Shown: in pieces, positions 8,905-19,463 of the stretch
How positions within the stretch are numbered: position 1 is the first letter of the stretch
Layout: each line of letters begins with the position of its first letter
Assembly: GCA_000969725.1 (NCBI GenBank)
Contig: JXSR01S074604.1
DNA from: Ophiothrix spiculata
Lineage: Eukaryota > Echinodermata > Ophiuroidea > Amphilepidida > Ophiotrichidae
Length of the DNA: 24,630 nucleotides
Reading direction: 5' to 3' (one strand)
The notes under the pieces: generated by a model
Told to the model about the DNA's origin: nothing
The model's input: the letters and a program-made list of their open reading frames with translations, nothing else
Databases searched by the model: none
Made by a program: the position numbers and the translations under genes

Positions 8905-9875
8905 AGTCAAATTTATGTAGGAATTTTCCAAGTAGATGATACATGATACCAACTGCCAAGAAGGGGCTTTTTTGATAGACCAAAATTAACTCAAGATGTT
9001 TGTATATCTAGTCTTAGTTGAATAAAAAGAACCGTCTTACATACCCATGTGCTTTTGTATGAGGAGTTTCTTTTGACACATATCCTTATGTTAGACCTAA
9101 GCCATTTTTCATTTTTCAGAAAAACAAGGCAAAACTTATTTACACTTGTGAAATGCAGTAAAACAATATATATAAAAATACAAAATACTGCAAAAAATGA
9201 ACCTACCTCATTACCAGTACTTAGGTTTTATATTTACAATTATCTCATATTTAATGACAAATGTGTCTTCATTACATTTTTAAGTTTGTCAATACTGTTT
9301 AGCACTCACATTAGATCAGTTCCCCGAAAATGTCATGTTTAAAAGTTTTGAGTTACTAATAAGCCTCACATTTTGCATCACATGGAGTAATCAGTGTAAC
9401 CTAATACTTTGAATGTTTGACACATTCATCACTTGCGTCATGTTTGGTTCCCAAAATGTCATTTAATATCATGGATAATTACAAAAATTGCATTAATTTT
9501 TAAAAGATTAACTTATTTTATTGGAAACCTAATTCAGTTTTCATTGACCCACTCTGTTGTGTCAGTGATTTATTATCTATCAAATGTGGTTAACAGTGTG
9601 GTAGAATTAGTTAGCTAAGTCTGTACATAGCAGGCCTCAATCTATATTCATGTTACAATTTGGTGAAACATAGATTTCATATAACGTTTAAAGCAAACAA
9701 TCCAGCTTATAACTTATTTGGCTCATTCCAGAGAAAACTAAACCTTTTTTGATTTCAAGCAAAAAATCAGCTTTTTTATTTGACCAAATGAGCAGTTTTT
9801 TCAGTCATACGTTTGTTACTCAGTATGTGTATTTAAGTAAGTATTTTCTAATCATAAGTTTTGAATTTTTTCTAT
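8905..9875. other. No recognisable gene
   Basis: Frames at 9049-9342 and 9433-9618 have no motif, signal or splice context. AAAATGTCAT strings occur near 9328 and 9453 and faintly resemble the motif that becomes frequent just downstream, so this region may be an eroded part of the same repeat. Confidence 0.4.
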
Positions 9876-10330
9876 CCGTGCATGAATGAGCACATGTTTT
9901 AATTCAAAAATGTCACAAACGTTACCAAAAAGTTACACCAAAATGTCACAAACATTACCTGACGTTACCAAACAAAACGTTGCATTAAAAGAAATCCTGA
10001 AGATAGAATTTCCTACCATGTTAATGAACTATTTGTTAATATGTTATCCATCATCTGTGAAAAGCGCAATAAAAAATTTGTTCACATGTCAGAGAATTTT
10101 TACTTTGAAGTCATTATGAGCAAAAAAACATTTCCGTGCGATGTCACAAACGTTACCGAACGTTACATGAACTTTATTCAATATCTTGGCAATTATTTTA
10201 ATCTTTAAACACCTGCATGTCTTGGTCTCACCAGTGAGCACCATTATCAACAACAAACTTGTTGATATAATGTTTATGCTAGGTTCTGTGGCCATTTAAA
10301 AGTGAAATTTTTCGGTCACAAATGTTACTT
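9876..10330. repeat. Cluster of TGTCACAAACGTTACC motifs
   Basis: TGTCACAAACGTTACC occurs exactly at 9911-9926 and 10142-10157, with one mismatch at 9944-9959 (TGTCACAAACATTACC) and more divergent at about 10314-10329 (GGTCACAAATGTTACT). Extra half-motifs GACGTTACC (9961) and GAACGTTAC (10157) lie beside two of them. All copies are in the same orientation, and TCCGTGC(G)ATG precedes two of the clusters (9876, 10132). No terminal inverted repeats were found. The 77-codon frame at 9886-10119 simply reads through the repeats. Confidence 0.6.
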
Positions 10331-11699
10331 TGGAATAACCCATTTGATCTTTAATGAATTTTCTTATACATAGTGGTAGAAGTCATCAATATTAGTTTAA
10401 AACTAAGCAACAACACTTACTTTTTATTCTGATCATTTCAGTGATACCCATTACAAGAAAGTCTTTTGTTCTGGTCTTTTATGTAGAGGGGTATCTGAAA
10501 GATTTATACAAGTGTTTAAAATAATGGTATTTCAGTTTGCCAAAAACCACACTAAACTTTGCACAAACTGCTTGTTGCACTTAAAGACAAAACAAAAGTT
10601 AAAAAACAATCTGGAGTTGTTTTTTTATGGATTTCATGCATCAATTGTAACAAAGTAAACTCCATGTCTTAGTTTCTTGCCCATGATTTCTATAAAGTGC
10701 TTGTAGATGCATTAAGTATAACATTTTTCTGATAATTTTGGCACACAAACCAAGTGTGATTGATTTTTAAAGTTAAAACTTTAAAAATAGGCAATAAAGA
10801 CAGAAGACTTTATGGCTTGGAAACAACTTAATAATGATAGTTACAGAAACATAGCTTTATCTTAATGCTGTCAGTTGAATTGATGGAATCTTCAAATTTC
10901 AGAACATCTGAAAAATTACCATTCATATTTTTTAGGAGCATAAAGTCTAGTGTTAGCGCTGTTGACTTTAACTCTGTGTTCCAAATAGTGGTATAATGAA
11001 TTTAGAATTATAAAGAAACAGGATGCCTATGTGCTTTGAATTCTAACATAGCACGTAATTGCTATGTAATGTCTACCTATATTTTCCATTTTTTGCTATC
11101 GATTTCTATCATACGCTAACAAGAATCTTTGTTATGTTCAGTCAGCACAAATGAAGAATTAATAGAAAATGTTGCCTCATATTTTATCATAGATTTGATA
11201 TTCAGGCTCGGAGTCATTCATTGATTGATCACATCTCACATTTTTGATAAGCTTAAAATACATGTCTCTTAGGGTTGAGCTCACCACTTCTTTGCAGCAT
11301 GTCTATTTATGATATCATAAAAATTATAGACTTAAGTAAACCTCAGGATTAGGTATGATTGCATTTGATCACGAAAATATAAAACTATTTCGGTGAATAT
11401 TTATTTTCTAATAGGCTTTTAAAATAGCAGACAAATTGTTCTGAAAAAGTGTCGAAGCCATTTCTAAAAAGTGGGAAAATACTAAGAGCATATTGATTTC
11501 TGCCCTTTATTATATTTCATTATTCACTTGACCTTGAAACATAGCAATTGTCACTGATATTTAAAAATTTGCTTATTTTTCATTTTGGGAAAATATTTGG
11601 TTACAATGATATCATCAGGTAGCTGAGATAATAAAAGTTACTGCAAAGCCAAAAAGGAAAGCAAAAATAGACTAAATTTTGTTGACGTGAGAGACAATA
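10331..11699. other. No gene or repeat recognised
   Basis: This is AT-rich DNA with no open frame above 60 codons on either strand. The only structure noticed is a short hairpin, TTTTTAAAGTTAAAACTTTAAAAA near 10766. Confidence 0.5.
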
Positions 11700-11701
11700 T
11701 A

Positions 11702-12276
11702 CAAGGGCTGTTCAATGAGTTTTATGACCTGAGACAGAAGGATACAGGCTATGTAGTTGTTAATCATATGTTATGTAGTTTCACTTGATTGATGAACAAA
11801 TAGAAAGTTTCAAGGAAATATCTGCTTTCCTTTTTATTTTACATAAATTTATACCTTGCCATTTAGCAGTTTCTGGAAGTTGGATTTTTTACTTTAAAAA
11901 CTGGAAAAAAAAACAGCAAAACTTAACCGACATGCAGTAACCTTAATATCACTTGCCCAGGCGCTACACACATCAAATTCATTATCAACTAGGTGTCAAG
12001 ATTCGAGAACAATTACTCCTTTAAATTGCATGAAAGGAATTGGGCTGCAGGTTTCAAAAATACCAGAGAGGAGATGGATGTTTTTGTTGCCATAACGGTT
12101 ATTTTTTGATGATTTTTAATGCTTAATTCTAAATTCCTGTAAAATGAAAACTTAAAGCAGATATTTACTTGAAACTTTGCATATATTCACCAATCAGGCT
12201 GAACTACAAAACATAAATAAAATTTCACACCTTTTCTCCTTCTACCTCAGCCCACAAATATATTGAACACCCCTCA
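11702..12276. mobile_element. Tc1/mariner-like foldback MITE, 575 bp
   Basis: The element is flanked by TA (11700-11701 and 12277-12278). The ends are CAAGGGCTGTTCAATGAG and, read inward from the right, TGAGGGGTGTTCAATATA. Inverted similarity continues for roughly 150 bp, for example AGTTTCAAGGAAATATCTGC at 11808 against AGTTTCAAGTAAATATCTGC on the other strand near 12160. Identity is roughly two thirds, so it is old. The TA duplication and GGGTGTTCAAT-type ends point to the Tc1/mariner superfamily. Only about 270 bp separate the arms and no transposase is present. Confidence 0.8.
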
Positions 12277-12407
12277 TATTTAAGTATTTCTAAGTTATTC
12301 CCTTTATCAAACTTGATGCAACTGGCTCAAATAAAAAGTCATTGACTTCTGAAAATGTAATATATATATGAAATATTCATGTCAGATGGTTGTACATACG
12401 TTGGCCA

Positions 12408-12433
12408 AGTAGTAGTAGTAGTAGTAGTAGTAG
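12408..12433. repeat. (AGT)n microsatellite
   Basis: About 26 bp of uninterrupted AGT trinucleotide repeats, a likely length-polymorphic marker. Confidence 0.9.
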
Positions 12434-13486
12434 AATGATGAAGTAGATTTTGAACAAATATTATAGTAAAAGCAAAAATTCAACTCAATAATTGTGATGG
12501 CTAAATTTCATTCATGTGGAAACACTAGTAATTCAAATTCATATTACAGCTTTTAAGATAGTGCTACATTTCAAACTTAATTGTGTTATTTTTCTTCAAC
12601 AGAAAAATTTTGCAGAGGAAGTAGGATAGGACATGATGTTTATTTTTAGATTGCATTGAAACCGATGTAAATATTAATTTTGCTTTAAAGTTGCTTTTTG
12701 CCAAAGTTGCATCGATGTTGTAAACTAATTTTTAACCTCAAATTTGTTGAGGTTGCTTAAACAAACTTGTTAGTTTTCATGAACTAAAAACCATTAAGTG
12801 TTTACACATTACACAGTCTTATGTTGCTATGCCTGGTACCTATGTATTTATGAGTTTTTGAATAAAGCAGTTTTGGTGAGTTTTTTTAATTTGAAAATAG
12901 TAAATACGTCATATTCACTCTCCTGAAATTTTGCTTATTTTTGATGACACATTTCAAACATCAACTTTAAATCATTTTCAATATAATTTCCATATTAAAC
13001 TTATTAGATTTTGTTCAGATGTTCCTGGAGCAGAATACCTGTTTTTGTTACAAATTGACTTGACTAGTATAAACAAATAATTGGTCCATTTTATTTTCAT
13101 TTGAAATTACCGTGTCTAGACAACCTTTGCAAGAAAAGCAAATTAAATAAGATACCAGATTCTGCATGAATATTTTGCAAAGTTAGACCTTGGTAGATTT
13201 TATCGAGTTTTCTGTAGTTTTCTGACAAGGACATGTTTTTGAGGGTTTTTTTTAAAACAAATATTGTGATTTTTAGACTGTCAGTATCAAATTTATATAT
13301 TTTTGTAAAGAGCCTATCCATCTTGCAAATTTCATGTGTGCGTACATAATGGACAAGAAGTTAAATTAGAGTATAACAACTGCAAAAATGATTTCATATT
13401 AGAAGAAAATGGTGTCTGTTTTTTTAAACTGCAAATATAATTATGTAGGACATATTAGAGTTTACATTTCATACCTCTGAAGTGTT
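12434..13486. other. No gene recognised
   Basis: The minus-strand frame at 13097-13321 (74 codons, K/L/F-rich) has no domain or splice context. No inverted or direct repeats of note were seen. Confidence 0.5.
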
Positions 13487-13898
13487 TAGGGGTGGCACCA
13501 AGGACGGCGGGGGGAGGTGTTGGGGCATTTATGGGAGCAATTTCCTGTTCTCTCCCCCCCCCCTTCCACGTCACAAGCTTTGCTCCCCCAGTTTCAGTCA
13601 CTGACTCAAATTTCACACTAAATTTTCCCTACTTTTTAATCATTTTTATGTAAAATGTCAAAAATATCCACGTCCTTCTAGCAACTTTACAGATATTATG
13701 TCAATTTTTAGTCAAAATTGTCATTTTTTTCTTGAGTTTCAAGATTTGTAAACAATTTTTAGCTGCAATTGACAGATGTGGTATAATTTTCCATAATTTT
13801 CCTGTGACCATTTTTGCTAAAAATGTTCCTTTACTACACTCCCTCCCACCCCGGACGTTTCCTTTGCCCCAAGTTTGAAAATCTTGGAGCCATCACTG
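13487..13898. mobile_element. Old hAT-like element opening the tandem array, 412 bp
   Basis: The termini TAGGGGTGGCACCAAG and, read inward from the right, CAGTGATGGCTCCAAG resemble hAT inverted repeats (CAGNGNTGGC type). The adjoining octamers GAAGTGTT (13479-13486) and AGACTGTT (13899-13906) agree at 5 of 8 positions, as expected for a decayed 8-bp duplication. GC-rich stretches (GGCGGGGGGAGG, CTCCCCCCCCCC) contrast with the surroundings. Shorter relatives lie at 14862-15006 and 16436-16573, sharing TTTCCTTTGC and CAAGTTTGAAA before the right end. No transposase frame exists. Confidence 0.6.
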
Positions 13899-14861
13899 AG
13901 ACTGTTCCTTACATTTATAGCATGTTTTATATTATATGATATGCATCCCATTTTTAAAATGACACGAACCTTCAATCTTCAGACATACATGTTTGATGTC
14001 AAGGACACCACAAACATGGCATTATCAGGTATAAGTAACAGTCTAGATTAGTACCTTTCTACTTAAACACACTAATTTCAAATCAAGCTTATAAATTGCA
14101 ATACATGACAAGCTTTTAAAACTTATCCATTTAAAAAATAGGTAATATATGCCTTTCTTGCTAGATAGAATTCAAGAAAGTAAAAGTAAACATCATGCAT
14201 TTATATATTTACCTTAAAACTTCTCAAATTTGTCATTTGAAATTCCGAAGAGACTCGACGTCTGTTATTTCTTTTATAAATCCTCCTTTCTATATGACAC
14301 ATACATGCATTTCGTAAGTCTCACAGAAATCTCATAACTAATGTTTTTTCTCTAAGCAACTGAAATGTTATTTTGTTATCCAAGTATACCAGGCTTTGGC
14401 TTTGACTATTTGTCTTAATTCTGATTCAAATGTGTCTGGATTTAGCATTTGGAGCATTATTCTCTGGTGACATTTTTCCTGTTTACTTATTTCTTGCTTT
14501 TGGTATTATTCAGTTGATGTATGCTACTGAGATAGATGAAATGGTAAATTAGGGGATCTTGTCAAAGAGCTGTGATTATTGTGTTTATGCACTTTGCTGT
14601 GCACCAGAGGTATTAATTATAGACCATTCCTATAACTTGCATATTTCTGTTGTTAGTGGAAACTTTGAACTTAGAATGAGGGCAAGATTGCCATCAATGG
14701 CATCATGTTTTGCACGTGTATTAACGTGTAGGTATAATATTTCTCTTGCATCAATTTAAGAAAACAAAAATGTTTAGGCCTTGCATGACTTAAAATAAGG
14801 ATATTTGAGATGATAAACAGAAATGTGTTCGCTGAAATATGATTAAACAAAAGGAAGAAGC
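13899..14861. repeat. Tandem array body 1
   Basis: This body begins just after the hAT right end and contains GCATGTTTTATATTATATGA, TCAGGTATAAGTAACAGT, GAGACTCGACGTCTGTTATT and GGCTTTGG in the same order as bodies 2 and 3. It ends at AAAAGGAAGAAGCAG. The open frame at 14559-14759 is not kept in the other bodies, and the minus-strand frames 14671-15029 run across the body/hAT junction, so none looks like a gene. Confidence 0.85.
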
Positions 14862-15006
14862 AGCATGCACGTAGCCAGGGCTGTGCAGAGGGAGCATGCA
14901 CAAACCAGGCGTGCTGCAACCATTTTTGCTCAAAAAATGTTTTCCATTCAGATGTTTCCTTTGCTCCAAGTTTGATCCCCAAGTTTGAAATTCCTTGCGC
15001 CGCCAC
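14862..15006 (-). mobile_element. hAT-like remnant 1 in the array
   Basis: The remnant runs from CATGCACGTAGCCAGGGC to GCGCCGCCAC. Read on the minus strand it begins GTGGCGGCGCAAGGA, a hAT-style end lacking the leading CA. It is closely similar to 16436-16573 and shares its terminal 60 bp or so with 13487-13898. The shared minus-strand peptide fragment AQPWLRACC in frames here and at 16341-16550 comes from this repeat, not from a conserved gene. Confidence 0.6.
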
Positions 15007-15026
15007 ATACAACATATTATATACCT

Positions 15027-15342
15027 CATATATAGATTCCTGTCCTCTGATTGGTTAAAAGTGAGGGCATGGATTTAACTAGGCCCTATAAATTTACTAT
15101 GCCCGGGGCATAGTATTCACTAGGCCCGCTCAATGTATTTTGTGTCGTGTAACTCGAGCTTTAAGCGCGCGACTGTAAGCATTCATGGTCAACACGCGCT
15201 GCAGTGCGTGAGCTAGTTATCTTTGGCGCACTGAATAAGACGCGGTCAGCACTAAAAGGAGAAACATATTGTAAATTATCATCAGGCGCTTTGAGTGCTA
15301 AAATGGTTACTTTTAACCAACCAATGGACAAAAATCTATATA
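15027..15342. mobile_element. Inverted-repeat element inserted in array unit 1, part 1
   Basis: Arms TATATAGATTCCTGTCCTCT...GGTTAAAAGT (15027-15062) and its inverse ACTTTTAACCAACCAATGG...TCTATATA (15308-15342) enclose a more GC-rich centre (AGCGCGCGAC, ACACGCGCTGCAGTGCG, GACGCGG). Array unit 2 lacks this sequence, so it is an insertion. No reading frame is conserved; the 62-codon frame at 15204-15392 crosses out of the element. Confidence 0.7.
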
Positions 15343-15346
15343 TTCG

Positions 15347-15524
15347 GTATATAAAACGAATATTGACTGCTTTTTGTTCGGGGTATGGTTAAAATTATTT
15401 CCCCTCGGTGATCTCAAAACAATGAATATGCCCTCAGCTTCGCTTCGGGCATATTCATGGTTTTGAGATCACCTCGGGAAAATAATTTAAACCATGCCCC
15501 TCAAAGCAGTCAATATTTGTATAC
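15347..15524. repeat. Long hairpin, part 2 of the insertion
   Basis: The left arm 15347-15433 and right arm 15447-15524 pair almost completely (GTATATAAAACGAATATTGACTGC against GCAGTCAATATTTGTATAC; GGTGATCTCAAAAC against GTTTTGAGATCACC; GAATATGCCC against GGGCATATTC). The loop is 13 nt. A diverged copy lies at 17529-17723. It directly follows the element at 15027-15342 and appears to have come with it or to be the second half of one compound element. Confidence 0.85.
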
Positions 15525-16435
15525 TATAAAATAACATGTTTTATGTTATATAGTATGTATCCCACTTTTAAGTTGATAGGAAACTTCAATCTTCAGACAT
15601 ACCAGTTTGATGTCAATAACACCACAGACACAGCATTACCAGGTATAAGTAACAGTGTAGATTAGTAGCTCTCTACATAAACACACTCATTTCAAATCAT
15701 GCTTATAAAATTGCAATACATAACAAGCTTTTAAAACTTATCCATTTGTAATATAGGTAATATATGCCTTTCTTGTTAGATAGAATTAGATGCAGTGAAA
15801 GTAAACATCATGCATTTATATATTTACCTTGAAACTCTTCAAATTTGTCATTTGAAATTCCAGAGAGACTCGACGTCTGTTATTTCTTTTATAAATACTT
15901 TATTCTATATGACGCATAAAAGCATTTTGTAAATCTCACTGAAATCTCATAACTAATGTTTTCTCTCTAAGCAACTGAAATGTTATTTTGTTATCCACGT
16001 ATACCAGGCTTTGGGTTTGACTCTTTGTCTTTATTCTGATTTCAAATGTGTCTGGATTTAGCATTTGGAGCATTATTCTCTGGTGACAATTTTCCTGTTT
16101 ACTAATTTCTTGCTTTTAGTATTATTCACTTGATGTATGCTACCGAGATTGATGAAATGGTAAATTAGGAGACCTTTTCAAAGAGCTGTGGTTATTGTGT
16201 TTATTTACTATGCACCAAAAGTATTATAGACCATTTATATAACTTGCCTATTTCTGTCGTAAGTGGAAAATTGACTTAGAATGAGGGCAAGATTGACATC
16301 TATGGCACATTATGCACGTGTATGTATAATTCCTCTTGCATCAATCAAGAAAACAAAAATGTGTAGCTTGACTCAAAATAAGGAGATTTGAGATGAGAAA
16401 CAGACATGTGATTGCTGAAATATGATTAAACAAAA
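15525..16435. repeat. Tandem array body 2
   Basis: Aligned along its length with bodies 1 and 3 (AACATGTTTTATGTTATATA, TTCAATCTTCAGACATAC, CTCGACGTCTGTTATTTC, AAGCAACTGAAATGTTATTT), it ends at AAAAGGAAGCAGCAG. Small indels and scattered substitutions separate it from body 1, and no open frame is shared. Confidence 0.85.
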
Positions 16436-16573
16436 GGAAGCAGCAGCATGCGCGTAGCCAGGGCTGTGCAGAGGGAGGATGCACAAACCAGACTTGCTGC
16501 AAAAATGTTTTCCCTCCAGATGTTTCCTTTGCCCAGTGTTTGACCCCCAAATTTGAAATCCCTGCACCCCCAC
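16436..16573 (-). mobile_element. hAT-like remnant 2 in the array
   Basis: This is closely similar to 14862-15006: CATGCGCGTAGCCAGGGCTG at one end and CCCTGCACCCCCAC at the other, where the GCGCCGCC of the first has decayed. It is followed directly by body 3, just as remnant 1 and the full element precede bodies 2 and 1. Confidence 0.6.
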
Positions 16574-17465
16574 ATAAACCATACTATAAAATAGCATGTT
16601 TTATATTATGTAGTATGCATCCCATTTTTAAATTGACACAAATCTTCAAGAACATTACAGATATGGCATCAGGTATAAGTGACATTCTAGATTAGTAGCT
16701 CTCTACTTAAACACACTCATTTTAAATCAAGCTTATAAAATTCAAATACATAACACGCTTTTAAAACTTATCCATTTGTAATATAGGTAATATATGCCTA
16801 TCTTGTTAGATAGAATTCAATGCAGTGAAGGTAAACATCATGCATTTATATATTTACCTAAAACTTCTCGAATTTGTCATTTGAAATACCAAAGAGACTC
16901 GATGTCTGTTATTTCTTTTATAAATCCTTTATTCTATATGATGCATAAAAGCATTTTGTAAGTCTCATATCTAATGTTTTTTCTCTAAGCAACTGAAATG
17001 TTATTTTGTGATCCAAGTATACCAGGCTTTGACTTTGACTATTTGTCTTTATTCTGATTTCAAATGTGTCTGGATTTAGCATTTGGAGCATTATTCTCTG
17101 GTGACATTTTTCTTGTTTACTTGTTTCTTGCTTTTGGTATTATTCACTTGATGTATGTTTCTGAGATTGATGAAGGGGTAAATTAGGGGACTCTGTCAAA
17201 GAGCTGTATTATCGGGTTTATATACAATGCACCAAAAGTATTATAGACCATTCCTATAACTTGCATATTTATGTTGTTAGTGGAAACTTTTAACTTAGAA
17301 TGAGGGCAAGATTGACATCTAAGGCACGTTATGCATATGTATGTATAATTCCTCTTGCATCAACAAGGAAAACAAAAATGTTTAGCTTGACTCAAAATAA
17401 GGAGATTTGAGATGAGAAACAGACATGTGATTGCTGAAATGTGATTAAACTAAAGGAAGCAGCAG
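16574..17465. repeat. Tandem array body 3, with no hAT remnant after it
   Basis: Body 3 aligns with bodies 1 and 2 but has a short internal deletion around 16650 (the CTTCAGACATAC to ACACCACA stretch is missing). It ends at AAAGGAAGCAGCAG, where the other bodies pass into a hAT remnant, and is instead followed by unrelated sequence and a degenerate hairpin. Confidence 0.8.
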
Positions 17466-17528
17466 AGAGGCATACAAATGGGCATGATAGTCAATGGTCT
17501 TTTTCTATCGCCCTCTCAAAACAAAATT

Positions 17529-17723
17529 GGTATATAAAACAAATATTGGGTGCTCTTTCATTTTGGCAAGAGTAAAAACTGTTTCTCCTCAATGATCTTG
17601 AGAATATCATAGTATTTCTCCCAACCTTTGGTCTTGGATAAGTCTCAAGTGCATAGTCTCAAGATCACTTTGAGGCAATAGTCTTTACTATTGCCCTCAT
17701 GGGCATTCAATATTTGTATAAAG
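17529..17723. repeat. Degenerate relative of the 15347-15524 hairpin
   Basis: Left arm GGTATATAAAACAAATATTGGG and right arm CATTCAATATTTGTATA match the ends of the earlier hairpin. Inner portions AATGATCTTGAGA and TCTCAAGATCACTT still pair. The centre differs and many positions have drifted, so this copy is older. It sits after array body 3, much as the younger copy sits after unit 1. Confidence 0.7.
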
Positions 17724-17810
17724 TAATAGTCACCTGATTTAATGATTTTGATTTTGACCTGTCCTCCTTAATTATTAATTAATAATTTGAAATTCAAACG
17801 AGAGAGACAT

Positions 17811-19037
17811 CCCAGAGAGATATGCATTTATTTTGATAAGGAATCTTTTATTCAATATCACACTCAAAGTACATGTGTGATTCTTACTGAAATCTCATAA
17901 ATGAGGGTTTTTTTCTCACAACGTTTGAAATGTTATTTCGTTCTTTAAGCTTACTTAGCATTAAATGTGAATACCTGACCTTGGTTGAGTGACATTTTTT
18001 TTCTGATTTTGCATAAGAGCACTTCTTATGCCACAATAACTTAGTATTTGAAAGGGAATAGCTGTGATTTTCTGCACTTTCAGACTTTGTTATATTCTAG
18101 AAGGTCTTAAAACTTAGGTCATAGCACTCTTAGGATACATTTATGATGACAATTATAGATATTTGCCAATAAAAACAAGTGTAAACTATGGTGTTTCAAG
18201 TGACCTTTTTTTAGTTTGTCAAAGTTTGTTTTCAAAAACTCAAATGTGTATCAGAATTGCTGTATCTGTGAACATTACTGACAGCCCAGTTAACAGCCTC
18301 ATAAACATTCTAACACCCACTATTCAATTATCAATTTAGTCTACTTAGTATGGCTATCTGTCAACCATATTAAAGCTTACATGGAGGACGTGGAAATTGT
18401 TAGCTCTCATGGTATCTAGATATACAAGAATGTATATGACATTATTATAGGGGACCCAGTGTTTGAGGTTCTTTTCTTTTTTTTTATGTGTGCCTGAAGT
18501 TTTTCGAGACATTTATGATTGTATTGGACATTTTCTTGGTCTTTTCAGTTTTTAAGCTTGTCTGGAATATGTTAAGACTTGCCTTTCACCTTGCAGCCAA
18601 AAGTGATTTTACTGCTACTGAAATTGATGAACTTGGTCCAGAGAAAATCTGTGTAAATTATATTTAATTTTGTACATATGTGCATATGAAATAGAAACTG
18701 ATGTTTGGGTTAGGCTGGAATTATGAAATCACCACTTCTGAAATGTAGAAAAGTGGCTTGAAGATGGTTATTCCAATTCCACAAACAAAATCTTTCAAAA
18801 TCATAGTGAAAGTTTAAATGTCTTTGTTTAAAATTATTTTCATTGTTCTTAAATGCATGATAAATTAATGATTAATGGATAATGAGTGAATTAATTGCAT
18901 TATGTGAACAAAAAATATTAACATTAATTCAACAAGAACTTTGCATCAATGTGTCTTGAAAAATGTGTTTCCCCTGTCAGCCTTTTCACCAAATTTATAT
19001 CATAGTAATCACGAGTTAGGATGAAGCATTGCCAATA
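17811..19037. repeat. Right copy of the duplicated module, first part
   Basis: Collinear with about 656-1840 (offset near 17.2 kb). Matching blocks include TTTTGATAAGGAATCTTTTA, AGTATGGCTATCTGTCA, AGTTTTTAAGCTTGTCTGG and ACAAGAACTTTGCATCAATG. The TTTTGCAG acceptor-like site at about 870 in the left copy is TTTTGCAT here, so it is not conserved. Confidence 0.75.
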
Positions 19038-19434
19038 TACATGGTTTAAACATGAACGTGTATACTCTCATTCATCTGGGTTAGTATCAAATAAGTATAA
19101 ATTAAATCTTGACAACCAGAAAAGTATACTCACTAAGCAGAGAACCGACGTTGCGGGTGATACCATCACCCTTTAGCTATGTTGTGATGATCTGGACCTT
19201 GATGCTAGTTGTTGAAGCTGGATGACGTCACAGAATGATGTGATCACGTCATCTTGCGAGGTTTAGTTTTTATAGTTCTGTCCCAAGCATGTGACAGATT
19301 CAACAATTAGCATCAAGGTCCAGATCATCACAACCTAGTTAAAGGGTGATGGTATCACCCGCAACGTTGGTTCTCTGCTCAGGGAGTATATTTTTCTGTT
19401 TGTCAAGATTTAATTTATACTTACATGGTTTAAA
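19038..19434 (-). mobile_element. Second foldback element, 13-bp target duplication and tail
   Basis: Perfect direct repeats TACATGGTTTAAA at 19038-19050 and 19422-19434 flank the element. The arms at 19093-19216 and 19299-19421 are about 124 bp and over 90 percent complementary, for example CGGGTGATACCATCACCC against GGGTGATGGTATCACCCG. A 42-bp extension (19051-19092) lies on one side only; read on the minus strand it contains CCAGATGAAT, like the CCTGATGAAT tail of 4032-4397. The centre has GATGACGTCA and CACGTCATC. The empty site is visible by comparison: the module copy near 19990-20040 continues through without it. No protein is encoded. It is probably the same element type as 4032-4397 in opposite orientation. 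Confidence 0.8.
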
Positions 19435-19463
19435 GTGTAAACTACCATAACTGTTTTACCAGT

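Noticed and set aside
14671-15029. Longest open frame (114 codons, minus strand) and an overlapping 79-codon frame
   Set aside because: They cross from array body 1 into a hAT remnant. Similar peptide pieces at 16341-16597 come from the second remnant and occur in shifted frames, so this is repeat DNA rather than a gene.
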